64,000 nucleotides of DNA from the NCBI RefSeq assembly GCF_001613405.1, contig NZ_BDCH01000023.1:124001-188000 (forward strand), written 5' to 3'. Each line of letters starts with the position of its first letter. Within the stretch, counting starts at the first letter, position 1. Source of the DNA: Nocardia crassostreae (GTDB lineage: Bacteria > Actinomycetota > Actinomycetes > Mycobacteriales > Mycobacteriaceae). Below the pieces are notes generated by a model. That model was not told the origin of the DNA. It saw nothing but the letters and a program-made list of their open reading frames with translations, and searched no databases. The position numbers were made by a program, and so were the translations under genes. Shown one piece after another: positions 1 to 8,752 of the stretch.

Positions 1-820
1 CCGCGTGGAAGTTGCGCCAGCTCGACACCGACATGATGACGATGAGCGCGCCCACATAGAACAGGCCGATGCGGAAGGGCAGGGTGTTGATGGCCTTGCG
101 CAGCGTCTTCTTCGGATCGCGCGCCTCGCCCGCGGTCACGCCGACCAGTTCCACGCCGACATAGGCGAACAGCACGATCTGCAGCACCAGCAGCGCCTGG
201 CCGAAGCCGTTGGGGAAGACGCCGCCGTCGTTCCACAGATTGGTGACCGTCGGATCGGCGGCATGGCCGAAACCGAAGACGAGCACGCCGATACCGATGA
301 CGATCATGAAGACAATGGCGGTGACCTTGATGGCGGAGAACCAGAATTCGCCCTCGCCGAACAGCTTCACCGACACCAGGTTCGCCACGAACATGATGCC
401 CAGCACCACCAGCGCGGTCACCCACTGCGGGATGTCGAACCAGTACTGCACGTACTTACCGGCCACGGTGATCTCGGCCATGCAGGTCGCGACCCAGACC
501 GCCCAATAGGTCCAGCCGGTGGCGAAGCCTGCGAAGCGGCCCAGGAACTCGTTCGCGTATTCGGCGAAGCTGCCGGTGACGGGGCGATAGGTGAGCAGTT
601 CGCCCAGCGCCCGCATGATCACGAAGATGGCCAGACCGGCCGCCAGATAGGCCAGGATGAGCGCCGGACCCGCCTGTTCGATGGCGCCGCCCGCGCCGTA
701 GAACAGGCCGGTGCCGATGGCGCCGCCGATGGCGATCATCTGGATGGTGCGCGGGGAGAGTCCGCGCGAATACCCCTCGTCCGATGGCTCGGTGGCGGCC
801 TGCTTTTCAGAGGCTGTCAA
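1..820 (-). CDS. Amino acid permease, APC superfamily (C-terminus lies outside window)
   Basis: This is a secondary transporter of the cytoplasmic membrane, probably a proton-coupled amino acid permease of the GabP/CycA/AnsP group; the substrate cannot be told from sequence. The start is taken as TTG at 820-818 because GGGAAGGGA lies just upstream and the protein then opens MTASEKQAATEPSDEGYSRG. The first membrane helix carries the unwound-helix motif GGAIGTGLFYG, and several further hydrophobic helices follow. About 273 codons are present of the usual 450-500, and the gene runs off the left edge. The frame is open and unbroken. Confidence 0.9.
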   Translation of the reverse strand, partial: MTASEKQAATEPSDEGYSRGLSPRTIQMIAIGGAIGTGLFYGAGGAIEQAGPALILAYLAAGLAIFVIMRALGELLTYRPVTGSFAEYANEFLGRFAGFATGWTYWAVWVATCMAEITVAGKYVQYWFDIPQWVTALVVLGIMFVANLVSVKLFGEGEFWFSAIKVTAIVFMIVIGIGVLVFGFGHAADPTVTNLWNDGGVFPNGFGQALLVLQIVLFAYVGVELVGVTAGEARDPKKTLRKAINTLPFRIGLFYVGALIVIMSVSSWRNFHA

Positions 821-968
821 TGGTGTTCCCTTCCCACGTGCGTGCGGCCGCCGACGCCTCGTCATTGTGCGCACGAGATCCCCACGGCCGCGCCGAGCTT
901 GCCGACGGGTTGCCGAGCTCGGGCCAACAGCGTGTCACACTACCGGAGGGGTCTCAGGGGATTCCGCA

Positions 969-1427
969 TCAGCGCCGGACTTCGCGGATCGGCGCGCCGC
1001 CGGGCGGGAGTTGATCGTCGGTGCCGTCGACGAGTTCGACGCCGGTCACGATCTCGGTTTCGATGCGGATGACGTGGTCGGCGGGCATGGTGATCCACGG
1101 GTCCAGCAACGTCTCGTAGCGCCGCAACTGGTCCCGGTCCATGACCACCCGCGCGACCCCGGTGACGATGACACTCCAGCCGCGCCTGGTGTTCTCGTCG
1201 AAGTCGTCGGCCTCGTACGCGACCACCTGCCCGCCACCGCGCAGCAGGCTCGCGCCCAGGTTCGCCCGCACCACCACGGCATCGGCTTCCACGATATGGT
1301 TCACCGGCCGAATAACGGGAACTCCACGGCGCGAGAAAGCGATTCGCCCATATTGCGCGCCCGCCAGCCGCTTCAGTGAGTCGGCAGCAGAGAGCTCGCG
1401 CAGCTTTCTTTGCCCTTCGCCGCCCAT
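969..1427 (-). CDS. Pyridoxamine 5'-phosphate oxidase (PPOX)-family flavin-binding protein
   Basis: The 152-residue protein has the split-barrel PPOX fold seen in small actinobacterial FMN- or F420-binding proteins. The core reads GRIAFSRRGVPVIRPVNHIV near the N-terminus, then a central WSVIVTGVARVV strand and a C-terminal IRIETEIVTGVEL strand. This pattern fits single-domain PPOX proteins of unknown substrate, not true PdxH. The ATG at 1427 is chosen because homologous sequence begins just after it. An in-frame GTG at 1490 would add 21 residues without family character. It lies downstream of the ligase gene on the same strand. The physiological reductant and substrate are unknown. Confidence 0.75.
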   Translation of the reverse strand: MGGEGQRKLRELSAADSLKRLAGAQYGRIAFSRRGVPVIRPVNHIVEADAVVVRANLGASLLRGGGQVVAYEADDFDENTRRGWSVIVTGVARVVMDRDQLRRYETLLDPWITMPADHVIRIETEIVTGVELVDGTDDQLPPGGAPIREVRR

Positions 1428-1520
1428 ATTTCCGATTGTGGTCCATTGCCCCGGTTTACGCCAATTGTGTTGCCGCAACGGCAGGTTCACCCGGCGACTC
1501 TACCGCCGCGTAAGGTCCGA

Positions 1521-2491
1521 TCAGCGCCGCGGCGGCGCCTGGACCTGCACCGGAGCCTTATCCACGCGCAGACCCTTCCAGCTGGGCATGCGCAGCCGTT
1601 CGCCGGAGAATTCGCGGAATTCGACGTCGCCGACCAGGATCGGTTCCACCCAGTGCCAGCCCGCCGCCGCGGCCTCCGGCGGGGATGTTCGAAAGGACTT
1701 GTCGAGACTCCTATTTCGTCGAGCGCGCCGCGAATGGCACGGCGGGCGGCCTGGGTGAAGCCGGTGCCGACATTGCCGATGTACACGAAGCGGCCGGTGT
1801 CGTCGTAGGCGCCCAGCACCAGCGAGCCGAAGGTGTGCTGGAATCCGCCCGCCCCCGGGGTCCAGCCCGCGACCACCACCTCGGTGTTGTTGCGCAGCGG
1901 GGTCTTGATCCAGGCCGGGGAGCGGCGACCGGGCAGATAGACCGATTCGACCCGTTTGGAGACGATGCCTTCCAGCCGATGCTCGCGCGCCACGATCAGC
2001 AACTTCTGGGCATCCACTCCAACCCAGTGCGGCGGCGCGGACAGCGGTGCGGTGAGCGGCAATTCCGCGAGGCGTTCGCGGCGTGCGAGATACGGTTCGG
2101 CCATGAGGTCGCGGCCGTCGGCGACGAGCAGATCGAAGGCGAATAGCTGGACCGGAACCTCGGCGAGCAACTGCTCCCCCGGGCGGGCCACGTGCATACG
2201 CCGCTGCAGTCGGCCGAACGAGGGCGCGCCGTCCGGCTCCTGGGCCACCACCTCACCGTCGAGAATCAGAGATCCTGTGCTCGGCAAGGCTTTCAGTGCG
2301 GCGACGAGCTCGGGGTAGGCCGTGCTCACCTCGCGGCCGCTGCGGCTGTAGATCCGGCCCGCGCCCGCGTCGCGGACGACGACGACCCGGATACCGTCCC
2401 ACTTCATCTCGACCGCCCACCCGGGCCCGTCCGGCGGTGTTCCGCCGACCGCCAGCATGGGCAGCGGGACACCGAGCGGGAACCCGGCCAC
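1521..2491 (-). pseudogene. ATP-dependent DNA ligase, LigD-type ligase domain alone (frameshifted near C-terminus)
   Basis: The protein would seal DNA nicks using ATP. The adenylation motif is EMKWDGIR (KxDG lysine), followed by ILDGEVV, FAFDLL, EGIVSKR and PAWIKTP, then the OB-fold part with GTGF. It resembles the ligase module of LigD but lacks polymerase and nuclease modules. The frame is lost after FEHP in a run of four C (1681-1684, minus-strand sense). Adding one base restores PPEAAAAGWHWVEPILVGD and an ending at the TGA of 1521-1523, giving about 323 residues. Only the last quarter of the OB domain is affected, so this is either a sequencing slip or a late truncation. The start is GTG at 2491. 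No Ku gene is visible nearby. Confidence 0.8.
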
Positions 2492-2694
2492 GGCGGGCCG
2501 CTACCCGCGCCGACAATCGGGCGACAGGGACATGCCGCACAGTTTGCCGACAGATAGCCAGACTCGAGCGGCGACCCGCCGGGCTCGGCAGAGTCGTTAC
2601 CTGCGGAAACGTCGTATCGACACCCGCGGGCGACCTGCCGGACAACTCGCCGTCCTGCGGGTTTGACGATCCATCGTGCGGGAATCGCCACGAT

Positions 2695-3135
2695 ATGTTC
2701 ACCATCATCGGGCTCATCGCCCTCCTCGGCGCCCTCACCGTGGGGGTGGCCGGAATCCAGGCCAACAGCGGAGACGGCCATACCGTCACGAACGGGTTCA
2801 CGGTGTTCGATCACACCTACACGGGCTCGTCCGGACTGCTGTTCGCCTACGGCATCCTGGTCGGAGCCATCGGCACCTGCGGGCTCATCATGCTGCTCGC
2901 CGGACTGTGGACCATGTCCCGGCGTGGTGTTCTCGCCCGCCGCGAACTGCGCCAATCCAAGCGCGAAATGGCCGCGGCCCGGCGCGAACTGAGCAAGCCG
3001 CCACCCGCGGCGAAGAAACCGGCCGCCCCCGCGGAGAAGCCCGCGCAACCCGCCGGGTCCAAACCCGTGTGGTCGGTCAACCGGTTCCTGCACAGGCCCG
3101 GCGTCAAACCACCGGCGCCGTCCGTATCGAAATAG
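2695..3135 (+). CDS. Small membrane protein with Lys/Pro/Ala-rich tail
   Basis: The family is not recognised. The 146-residue protein has two hydrophobic segments, at about residues 1-20 (FTIIGLIALLGALTVGVAGI) and 43-70 (LLFAYGILVGAIGTCGLIMLL). A basic arm (RRGVLARRELRQSKREMAAARREL) and a PAAKKPAAPAEKPAQPAG-type tail follow. The ATG at 2695 is preceded by a GGGAA element at suitable distance, and the first hydrophobic segment begins at once. The next gene starts 8 bp downstream, so the two are likely cotranscribed. The topology suggests both termini are cytoplasmic. Confidence 0.7.
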   Translation: MFTIIGLIALLGALTVGVAGIQANSGDGHTVTNGFTVFDHTYTGSSGLLFAYGILVGAIGTCGLIMLLAGLWTMSRRGVLARRELRQSKREMAAARRELSKPPPAAKKPAAPAEKPAQPAGSKPVWSVNRFLHRPGVKPPAPSVSK

Positions 3136-3143
3136 GTTGTCCC

Positions 3144-3299
3144 ATGGTCATTCTAGGTTTGATCCTGATCGTCGCCGGGTGGCTGCTCGGCATCTCCATC
3201 CTGACCACCATCGGCATTATCGTGCTGATCGTCGGCATCGTCTTCTGGGTGCTCGGCTACTCCGGTCGTCCCGTCGGCGGTCGGCGACATTACTACTAA
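3144..3299 (+). CDS. DUF6131-family tiny membrane protein
   Basis: This 51-residue protein is almost entirely two short hydrophobic helices (VILGLILIVAGWLLGI and TTIGIIVLIVGIVFWVLG) ending in GRPVGGRRHYY. That ending is the hallmark of the actinobacterial DUF6131 family. The ATG at 3144 follows directly on the preceding membrane-protein gene. The function is unknown; such proteins are usually seen as small stress- or envelope-associated membrane peptides. Confidence 0.75.
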   Translation: MVILGLILIVAGWLLGISILTTIGIIVLIVGIVFWVLGYSGRPVGGRRHYY

Positions 3300-3352
3300 C
3301 ACCGATTCGACACCCCGCGACCGCCGCGAGCCGTGTCCGATAGCTTGGCACC

Positions 3353-4267
3353 ATGACGGTGACGGTGCTGGTTCCGGACGATGACGGGCTCGCGGCGGTG
3401 TCGCGCGTGGCGGGGGCGCGGGCGCTGCGCTTCACCCTCGGCGAGCCGCTGCCCGCCGGAGCGGACGAGGCCGAGGTGCTGGTGCCCGGTTTCCTGGTCG
3501 GACCGGAGGCGGTCGCCATGGCGTGGCAGCTGCCGAAGCTGCGGCTGGTGCAATTGCTCACCGCCGGTGCGGAATCCTGGACCGGGAGGCTGCCCGAGGG
3601 AGTGCTGCTGTCCATTGCGCGCGGGGCGCACGGAGCCAGCACCGCGGAATGGGTCATGACCGGATTGCTCACGGTCTACCGGGAATTCACCGAGTTCGCG
3701 GTGGCGCAGCGCGAGCACCGCTGGACCCAGCATCAGACCGACACCCTGCACGGCAAGCGGATTCTGATTGTCGGCGCGGGCAATCTGGCCGATGAGCTGC
3801 GGCGCATGCTGGCTCCCTTCGACACCACCGTCGCGGTGGTGGGCACGCGGGCGCGCGCGGGCGTGCACGGCGTGGACGAACTGCCGTCGCTGCTGGGCGA
3901 TTTCGATGCCGTGGTGCTCATGGTGCCCGTCACCAGCGCCACCACCGGTATGGTCGACGCCGCGTTCCTGGCGCGCATGGCCGACGGGGCGATCCTGGTC
4001 AATGCCGCCCGCGGTCCGGTGGTACGGACCGACGACCTGCTGGCCGAACTGCGAAACCACAGGCTGCGGGCGATTCTCGATGTCACCGACCCGGAGCCGC
4101 TGCCCGCCGGGCATTCGCTCTGGGACGCTCCCGGCCTGCTGCTCACCCCGCACGTGGGCGGCAGCAGCCGCGGCAGCCGGGAGCGCGGCTGGGCCATTGC
4201 CACCGCCGAGATCGCCCGCTACCTGGCCGGGGAGACGCCGCACAATCTGGTGCACGGCGAATACTGA
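3353..4267 (+). CDS. D-isomer-specific 2-hydroxyacid dehydrogenase, NAD(P)-binding
   Basis: The 304-residue oxidoreductase interconverts 2-hydroxy and 2-oxo acids using NAD(P)H. The nucleotide fold begins at ILIVGAGNLADEL (about residue 140). The catalytic set is visible: Arg in NAARGPVV, an acidic residue in DVTDPEPLP and the His in TPHVGG. The N-terminal half is shorter than in classical family members, as usual for the actinobacterial 300-residue subgroup. The third glycine of the GxGxxG loop is replaced (GAGNLA), so cofactor preference is uncertain. The substrate is not predictable. The gene stands alone and converges on the Rv1733c-like gene. Confidence 0.85.
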   Translation: MTVTVLVPDDDGLAAVSRVAGARALRFTLGEPLPAGADEAEVLVPGFLVGPEAVAMAWQLPKLRLVQLLTAGAESWTGRLPEGVLLSIARGAHGASTAEWVMTGLLTVYREFTEFAVAQREHRWTQHQTDTLHGKRILIVGAGNLADELRRMLAPFDTTVAVVGTRARAGVHGVDELPSLLGDFDAVVLMVPVTSATTGMVDAAFLARMADGAILVNAARGPVVRTDDLLAELRNHRLRAILDVTDPEPLPAGHSLWDAPGLLLTPHVGGSSRGSRERGWAIATAEIARYLAGETPHNLVHGEY

Positions 4268-4289
4268 TCGCCCGCACGGGATCGCGAAC

Positions 4290-4892
4290 CTACAGCGAGT
4301 CCTTCCCGATGGTTCGGTCATTGAGCAGCCGCCACTCCCGATCCCACCGCGCATTGCGCCGGGCATCCAGCACGGCCCCGGTGATCCACACCGATGCCGC
4401 CGCCGCGCACCAGCTTTCGACGAGGATCGCCAGCCCCGTGCCGATCCCCTCGGCCGCCGCCGCGCCCGCCCTGGCGGGTTCGGTCGTCGGCTGCCCCTCC
4501 CGGTCGACCCACAGCGAGACCGGACTCCCGACCTCCTGCGGTCCCGGAATATCGATGGTCGCCGTCCCCGCCCGCCCGTCGTGATCCCACGCCACGGCGG
4601 CCTCGTACCGATCCTCGTGCACGCCATTGCGTCCGGGATCGCGCAGCAAGCGCGGCTCCTCGGTGACGGTCGCCGTAATCCGGGTCTTCCCGGCGTCCTC
4701 CCCCGCGATCCGATCGGCGGCATTCGTATAGCTGACGGTCCCGAACGCCCCCGCCACCGGCACGGCGACAATCACCACCAGCACCGCCAACGCGCGCAGC
4801 ACGAACTCGAACCGGTCCGAGACACGCATCAGCGGACTGGGATTCCACGGCCGCACCCGCCACAGGCGCATGGCCCAAGAACTCTCAGACAC
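4290..4892 (-). CDS. Rv1733c-family two-helix membrane protein
   Basis: The 200-residue protein opens with the family signature WRVRPWNPSPLMRVSDRFE. A first membrane helix follows at about residues 31-53, then an external domain of about 90 residues (ATVTEEPRLLRD to PVSLWVDREG) and a second helix at about 145-172. Mycobacterium tuberculosis Rv1733c belongs to this family and is induced in dormancy; its molecular role is unknown. The GTG at 4892 is supported by a GAGAGG element about 8 nt upstream. The upstream 200 bp also serve the divergent SDR gene. I saw no clear DosR box. Confidence 0.75.
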   Translation of the reverse strand: MSESSWAMRLWRVRPWNPSPLMRVSDRFEFVLRALAVLVVIVAVPVAGAFGTVSYTNAADRIAGEDAGKTRITATVTEEPRLLRDPGRNGVHEDRYEAAVAWDHDGRAGTATIDIPGPQEVGSPVSLWVDREGQPTTEPARAGAAAAEGIGTGLAILVESWCAAAASVWITGAVLDARRNARWDREWRLLNDRTIGKDSL

Positions 4893-5111
4893 CTGGACCG
4901 CCTCTCTCCACGGCGTCCACCGTCACCAGATACATCAGTAGCAGTACCCACTCTGATACGCCCCGAACATAGGAAAAGTCAAGGTCAGCGACTCATACCC
5001 GCCTGAACTGCAACCCAGGCGTCTCCTCTGCGCCGCCCACGCGCCCGGACGAACCAGGTTCATCCCCGGCATCCCGCGCGAGAAGGCGAGGGGGTGGGCA
5101 GACTCGGGGGT

Positions 5112-5927
5112 ATGAATCGTGGTTTTTATGCGGGTCGGGTTGCGGTTGTCACCGGGGCGGGGGCCGGGATCGGGCGGGAGCTCGCGATGGGGCTGGTTCG
5201 CGTGGGGGCCTCGGTGGGGCTGGTGGATATCGATGCGGAGGGGCTGGGCGCGACCGTGGAGATGGTGCGGGGCGCAGGCGGGGAGGTCGTCGGGGTGGTC
5301 GCGGATGCCGCCGATGCCGAGCGGATGGATGCGGTCGCGGGCGAGGTCGCCGGGCGGCTGGGGGGTGTGGATGTGCTGATCAACAATGCCGGGCGGCTGT
5401 ACTACGGCGGGGTGACCGAGTCCGAGCCCGCGGATTTCGATGCGGTGATGCGGGCGAATTTCGGTGCGGCCGTGGCGAGTACGAAGGCTTTCCTGCCGTT
5501 CGTGTTGAAATCGGCGCGCGGGCGGATCGCGAATCTGTCCTCGGCGTACGGGCTTATCGGTCTCGGCGGGGCGGCGCCGTACACGGCGGCCAAGTTCGCG
5601 GTTCGGGGATTCACCGAATCACTGCGATCGGAACTGCGGGAGCATCCGAATGTGGCGGTGACCTGCGTGTACCCGGGAGGGGTGAAGACCGGTATCGCGT
5701 GGTCGGCGCTGGCGGCAGCCGGAGTCGACAGGCACAGGGCGGCAGCACGATTCGACCGGCATATCGCCCGCACCCACCCGGGGAAGGCCGCGGACGTGAT
5801 GCTGCGCGGTATCGAACGGGGCAAGAGTCGTGTTCTCATTGGACCCGACGCGATCCTCGCCGACACCGCCGCCAGGATGGCAGGCGGGCAGTACGAGAAG
5901 CTGATTCGGCTTGTGGTCCGGGGATGA
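5112..5927 (+). CDS. Short-chain dehydrogenase/reductase (SDR)
   Basis: This is a classical SDR with the cofactor motif TGAGAGIG at about residues 11-18, NNAG at about 86-89, the catalytic Ser in LSSAYG and the YTAAK pair. The PGGVKT segment after the active site fits the classical family. The 271 residues are normal length. The ATG at 5112 is preceded by CGGGGGT and gives MNRGFYAGRVAVVTG. A GTG at 5094 would add six residues. The substrate is unknown; the subgroup resembles mycobacterial SDRs often annotated as acetoin/retinol dehydrogenase-like. The Rv3651-like gene follows 16 bp later. Confidence 0.85.
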   Translation: MNRGFYAGRVAVVTGAGAGIGRELAMGLVRVGASVGLVDIDAEGLGATVEMVRGAGGEVVGVVADAADAERMDAVAGEVAGRLGGVDVLINNAGRLYYGGVTESEPADFDAVMRANFGAAVASTKAFLPFVLKSARGRIANLSSAYGLIGLGGAAPYTAAKFAVRGFTESLRSELREHPNVAVTCVYPGGVKTGIAWSALAAAGVDRHRAAARFDRHIARTHPGKAADVMLRGIERGKSRVLIGPDAILADTAARMAGGQYEKLIRLVVRG

Positions 5928-5943
5928 AGGGGAATGCACGGCA

Positions 5944-6972
5944 ATGGCAGGTACGCGATGGCTGCTGATCGAAACCTTCGGCGGCGGCGAGCCCACGGTT
6001 ATCGGACTCGGCAGTGCGCCAAGGAAATTCGTACCGCTCACGCAGATGTTCCGGCACCGTGAGACCCTCGCGACGATTCGTGGCGCGCTCGCCGAAACCG
6101 CGGGCGCGCTCGCGCCTTCGGAGTTCGTGAGCGAGGACGGCCGCCGCCGCACCGTGACGGTGCCGCGACTGATCACACCCGACCGGATGCATGCCGTACT
6201 CGTGTGGTCGGGACCGGTCGACGAGGAGATCCCGCCGCGAGATCCGGTGGGGGCATGGTACTTCAACCTCGCCACGTCGAAGTCCACCCGATCCGACGAG
6301 CTGCTGGATCTCTACGGCGTGGCCCCGGAGCAACGCGCACGCGAGCATGCGATCGCGGGCGTTTTCACTCGCGTCATCACCAATAGCGACGAGTCGGACG
6401 CACTGGCCAAGGTCGTCCGATCGGCCCCGGGCACCGAACACCAAGCGGTGTGGACGGTCCGCCGTGACGACGGCGCCCTGCGTGCGGCGCACTTCTCCTG
6501 CCGCATGCTCGAAGAACGCAATGCCGCAGGCGAATCCGAGGTGCTCCTGCGTGGAGTCACCCACGATATCGGCGACGCCACCGACATCAGCGCCGCGCCG
6601 CCACCGGTGATTCTCGAGCACCGCGTGCTCGACGCCGCCGCGGCCGATGGCGAATACCGCGCCATCGTCGACCTGCGCACCCTGCGGCTCCTGCGCTGGA
6701 TGGGCCCCGCCATGCCGGAGATCGCCTGGCAATCGCTCCGGGGAGAGCCCGAGCCGGAGATCCACCCGGACGACCTCGCGAGGGCAAAGACCATGAGCCG
6801 CAACCTCGCTCATACCCGCACCGCCGGACTGCTCCGGCTCAGAACACTCGCGGGCGACTGGAAGCTGGTTCATGCCCGCACCGCCCTCATGGCGCTCGAC
6901 CAGTACACCACCGCCGCACTGGTCACCATTCGGGAACCGGAGCCCGGCCAGCAAACAGACCACTCGCAATGA
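5944..6972 (+). CDS. Rv3651-like PAS/GAF-type sensory protein
   Basis: The 342-residue soluble protein opens MAGTRWLLIETFGGGEPTVIG, the usual start of the mycobacterial Rv3651-like family. A mixed alpha/beta N-terminal domain is followed by a PAS-like region (WYFNLATSKSTRSDELLDLYGV), and a second PAS/GAF-like unit is near the C-terminus. No kinase, GGDEF or HTH domain is attached, so signal output must be through a partner. The ATG at 5944 has GAAGGGGAA upstream, overlapping the stop of the SDR gene; the two are probably translationally linked. The ligand is unknown. Confidence 0.6.
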   Translation: MAGTRWLLIETFGGGEPTVIGLGSAPRKFVPLTQMFRHRETLATIRGALAETAGALAPSEFVSEDGRRRTVTVPRLITPDRMHAVLVWSGPVDEEIPPRDPVGAWYFNLATSKSTRSDELLDLYGVAPEQRAREHAIAGVFTRVITNSDESDALAKVVRSAPGTEHQAVWTVRRDDGALRAAHFSCRMLEERNAAGESEVLLRGVTHDIGDATDISAAPPPVILEHRVLDAAAADGEYRAIVDLRTLRLLRWMGPAMPEIAWQSLRGEPEPEIHPDDLARAKTMSRNLAHTRTAGLLRLRTLAGDWKLVHARTALMALDQYTTAALVTIREPEPGQQTDHSQ

Positions 6973-7228
6973 ATGTTGCGTAGGTTACATCGATCGAACG
7001 CCCATCCGCGGCCCACACCAGTTCAGTGCGAGTATCACCGAAATACGCAGGACATCAACGGATTTGCTCGGTTGAGGAGCGCAGCGCGGAATCGATACAG
7101 TGCCTTCCGTACGCACCCGCGCGAGCGGGAATCCTGCCGGTAGTCCCCTGTGATGCCGCCTGCCGCGTCGTTGATGAGCCCTGCCCGGAACGCCTACCGA
7201 CGTTCCCCGGGAAGCAGGGCTGCTCGGC
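6973..7228. other. Intergenic region without recognised gene
   Basis: There is no convincing coding frame, tRNA or terminator hairpin here. It contains the presumed promoter of the ParB-like gene, but I could not pick out a confident -10/-35 pair. Confidence 0.4.
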
Positions 7229-8053
7229 GTGGGGACGGCGGTGGTCATGCTCGGACTGAACACAGCGCGGTGGGTGCACTCTCGCGGGAGTTTCCGGCAG
7301 CGGATCGCGGCCTGGCCCGGGCTGCCGGGAGAGATCCCGGCGCCGACTCGGCCGGGCCCGGGTCACTTGCAACCCGAACCCCTCCCGTCGCCTGAGATCG
7401 CGCGAATCCCCTTGTACCGCTTGCGTATCGAGAACATGGTTCGCAGATCGGGTGAGGACGCGCGGCATGTCGACGCGCTCTCGGATGTCATGGAAGCCCT
7501 GCCGCCGATCGTCGTGCACCGGCCCCGGATGACCGTCATCGACGGCGCTCACCGGGTGCGGGCGGCACTGGCCTGCGGGGCACAGTGGATCGACGTGGTG
7601 TATTTCCACGGTGACGACGGGCAGGCATTCCTGCTCGCGGTGCGCCTGAACAACACCCACGGTCTGCCGTTGTCGGCCGCCGATCGCAAGGCCGCCGCCG
7701 AGCGAGCGCTGTCGTTCTATACGGAGTGGCCGGATCGGAAACTGGCCAAGGCGGTCGGCCTGCCCGAGAAGACGATCGCGGTTATCCGGAAACGATCGGC
7801 GGCGCATCCTCGACACCCCACCCGCAATCCCGCCGCTTCACAGGAAGACGCGGGCGATTTCGAGCCACTGCTGCGCGTCCGGGCCGACGGCGGTGAGATC
7901 GGTGGCGGCGAGGGGTCTGCGGTGGCTGACTCGGAGGCAGAAGTCGAGAGCGCTGCCCTGAATCCGTTGTGCCGCATCCTTCGGGCCCCACGTCCAGGTG
8001 TCGCCGTCGGGGGCCTTCAACTCGACGCGGAACGGCTCCGCTGGAGTGGGTAG
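7229..8053 (+). CDS. ParB-like (StrR/NovG-type) DNA-binding regulator; C-terminus probably chimeric
   Basis: Residues about 60-190 carry a ParB/sulfiredoxin-like nuclease fold (PPIVVHRPRMTVIDGAHRVRAA) followed by LPLSAADRKAAAERAL and an HTH-like segment (DRKLAKAVGLPEKTIAVIRKR). This layout is typical of pathway regulators in actinomycetes and not of chromosome-partition ParB. After about residue 203 the frame runs antisense through the conserved remnant of another gene (7838-8191), so the last 70 residues are unlikely to be native. The native end was probably lost at the rearrangement point near 7845. The start is uncertain (GTG 7229 or ATG 7247). No biosynthetic cluster is adjacent. Confidence 0.6.
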   Translation: MGTAVVMLGLNTARWVHSRGSFRQRIAAWPGLPGEIPAPTRPGPGHLQPEPLPSPEIARIPLYRLRIENMVRRSGEDARHVDALSDVMEALPPIVVHRPRMTVIDGAHRVRAALACGAQWIDVVYFHGDDGQAFLLAVRLNNTHGLPLSAADRKAAAERALSFYTEWPDRKLAKAVGLPEKTIAVIRKRSAAHPRHPTRNPAASQEDAGDFEPLLRVRADGGEIGGGEGSAVADSEAEVESAALNPLCRILRAPRPGVAVGGLQLDAERLRWSG

Positions 8054-8191
8054 TTGGCAGTCGTCGTGCCCCGGCACAAGGGCGTCCAGCTCATCCCCTT
8101 CGGCCACCAGATCGGGCAGCGCGAGATCGCGCCGCACATCGGACATGTCGAGGCCGTAATCCAGCATCACCTTCATCACGAGGTCGAACAC
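7838..8191 (-). pseudogene. TIGR03084/maleylpyruvate-isomerase-like protein, internally deleted remnant
   Basis: The 117-codon frame joins two well-separated parts of this mycothiol-dependent/DinB-like family. The N-terminal piece is LPDLVAEGDELDALVPGHDD (normally residues 5-25). It runs straight into the C-terminal domain, FRVELKAPDGDTWTWGP, AAQRIQGSALDFCL and DLTAVGPDAQQWLEIA. The middle, about 150-180 residues with the metal-binding helices, is missing. The C-terminal end also changes abruptly to VFL and a stop where family members read AFAGPPG. It is therefore a deletion remnant and almost certainly not functional. The ParB-like frame overlaps it on the other strand. Confidence 0.7.
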
Positions 8192-8246
8192 GGTCCCAAT
8201 CCAAAGTAACTACGCCCCCGCCCTTCCCCGCCCCTATGGTGTACCG

Positions 8247-8681
8247 ATGACATCGATCAAACAGGTCCAAGTCACTTTCGACTGCGCCGATCCCGAGCGC
8301 GTCGCCCGCTTCTGGTGTGATGTCCTGGGGTACGTCGTACCGCCGCCGCCCAAGGGTTTCGCCGACTGGGCCGCTTACGAAAGGTCACTCCCGCCCGACC
8401 GTCAGGGCACGTCGTTCAGTTGCGCCGATCCCACCGGCGCCGGACCGCGCCTGTACTTCCAGCGCGTCCCCGAAGGCAAGGTCGTCAAGAATCGCGTCCA
8501 CCTCGACGCGCGAGTCGCCACGGGCCTCGTAGGCGAAGAGCGCCTGGCCGCCCTCGAAGCCGAATGCACCCGCCTGGAAAAACTCGGCGCCATCCGCGGC
8601 CAACTGCTCACCGCCGACGAATTCAACGAATCCTGCCAGAACATGCAAGACATCGAAGGCAACGAATTCTGCCTCGACTGA
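8247..8681 (+). CDS. VOC (glyoxalase/bleomycin-resistance-like) family protein
   Basis: The 144-residue protein shows the paired beta-alpha-beta-beta-beta layout of a single-chain VOC protein: QVTFDCADPERVARFWCDVLGY in the first module and RVHLDARVATG in the second. It ends in DIEGNEFCLD, where the final acidic residue is a typical metal ligand. The central PPPKGFADWAAYERS loop is characteristic of a large actinobacterial subgroup annotated only as glyoxalase-like. The enzymatic substrate is unknown. The ATG is followed at once by the first strand. A strong hairpin lies just after the stop. Confidence 0.85.
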   Translation: MTSIKQVQVTFDCADPERVARFWCDVLGYVVPPPPKGFADWAAYERSLPPDRQGTSFSCADPTGAGPRLYFQRVPEGKVVKNRVHLDARVATGLVGEERLAALEAECTRLEKLGAIRGQLLTADEFNESCQNMQDIEGNEFCLD

Positions 8682-8697
8682 ATCCGAAACACCCCCG

Positions 8698-8750
8698 ACC
8701 GGGAACTGGTGGCGGACCCTACTCCGGAAAAACCGCCACCAGCTCCCGGT
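8698..8750. terminator. Bidirectional terminator-like hairpin
   Basis: An 18-bp inverted repeat (arms 8698-8715 and 8733-8750, one mismatch) encloses a 17-nt loop. It sits in the 71-bp gap between the convergent VOC and TetR genes, so it can stop transcription from both sides. The last bases of the right arm abut the TetR stop. Confidence 0.7.
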
Positions 8751-8752
8751 GA

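Noticed and set aside
5..1072. Long plus-strand frame at the left edge
   Set aside because: The minus strand encodes a clear amino acid permease; the plus frame has only low-complexity shadow composition.
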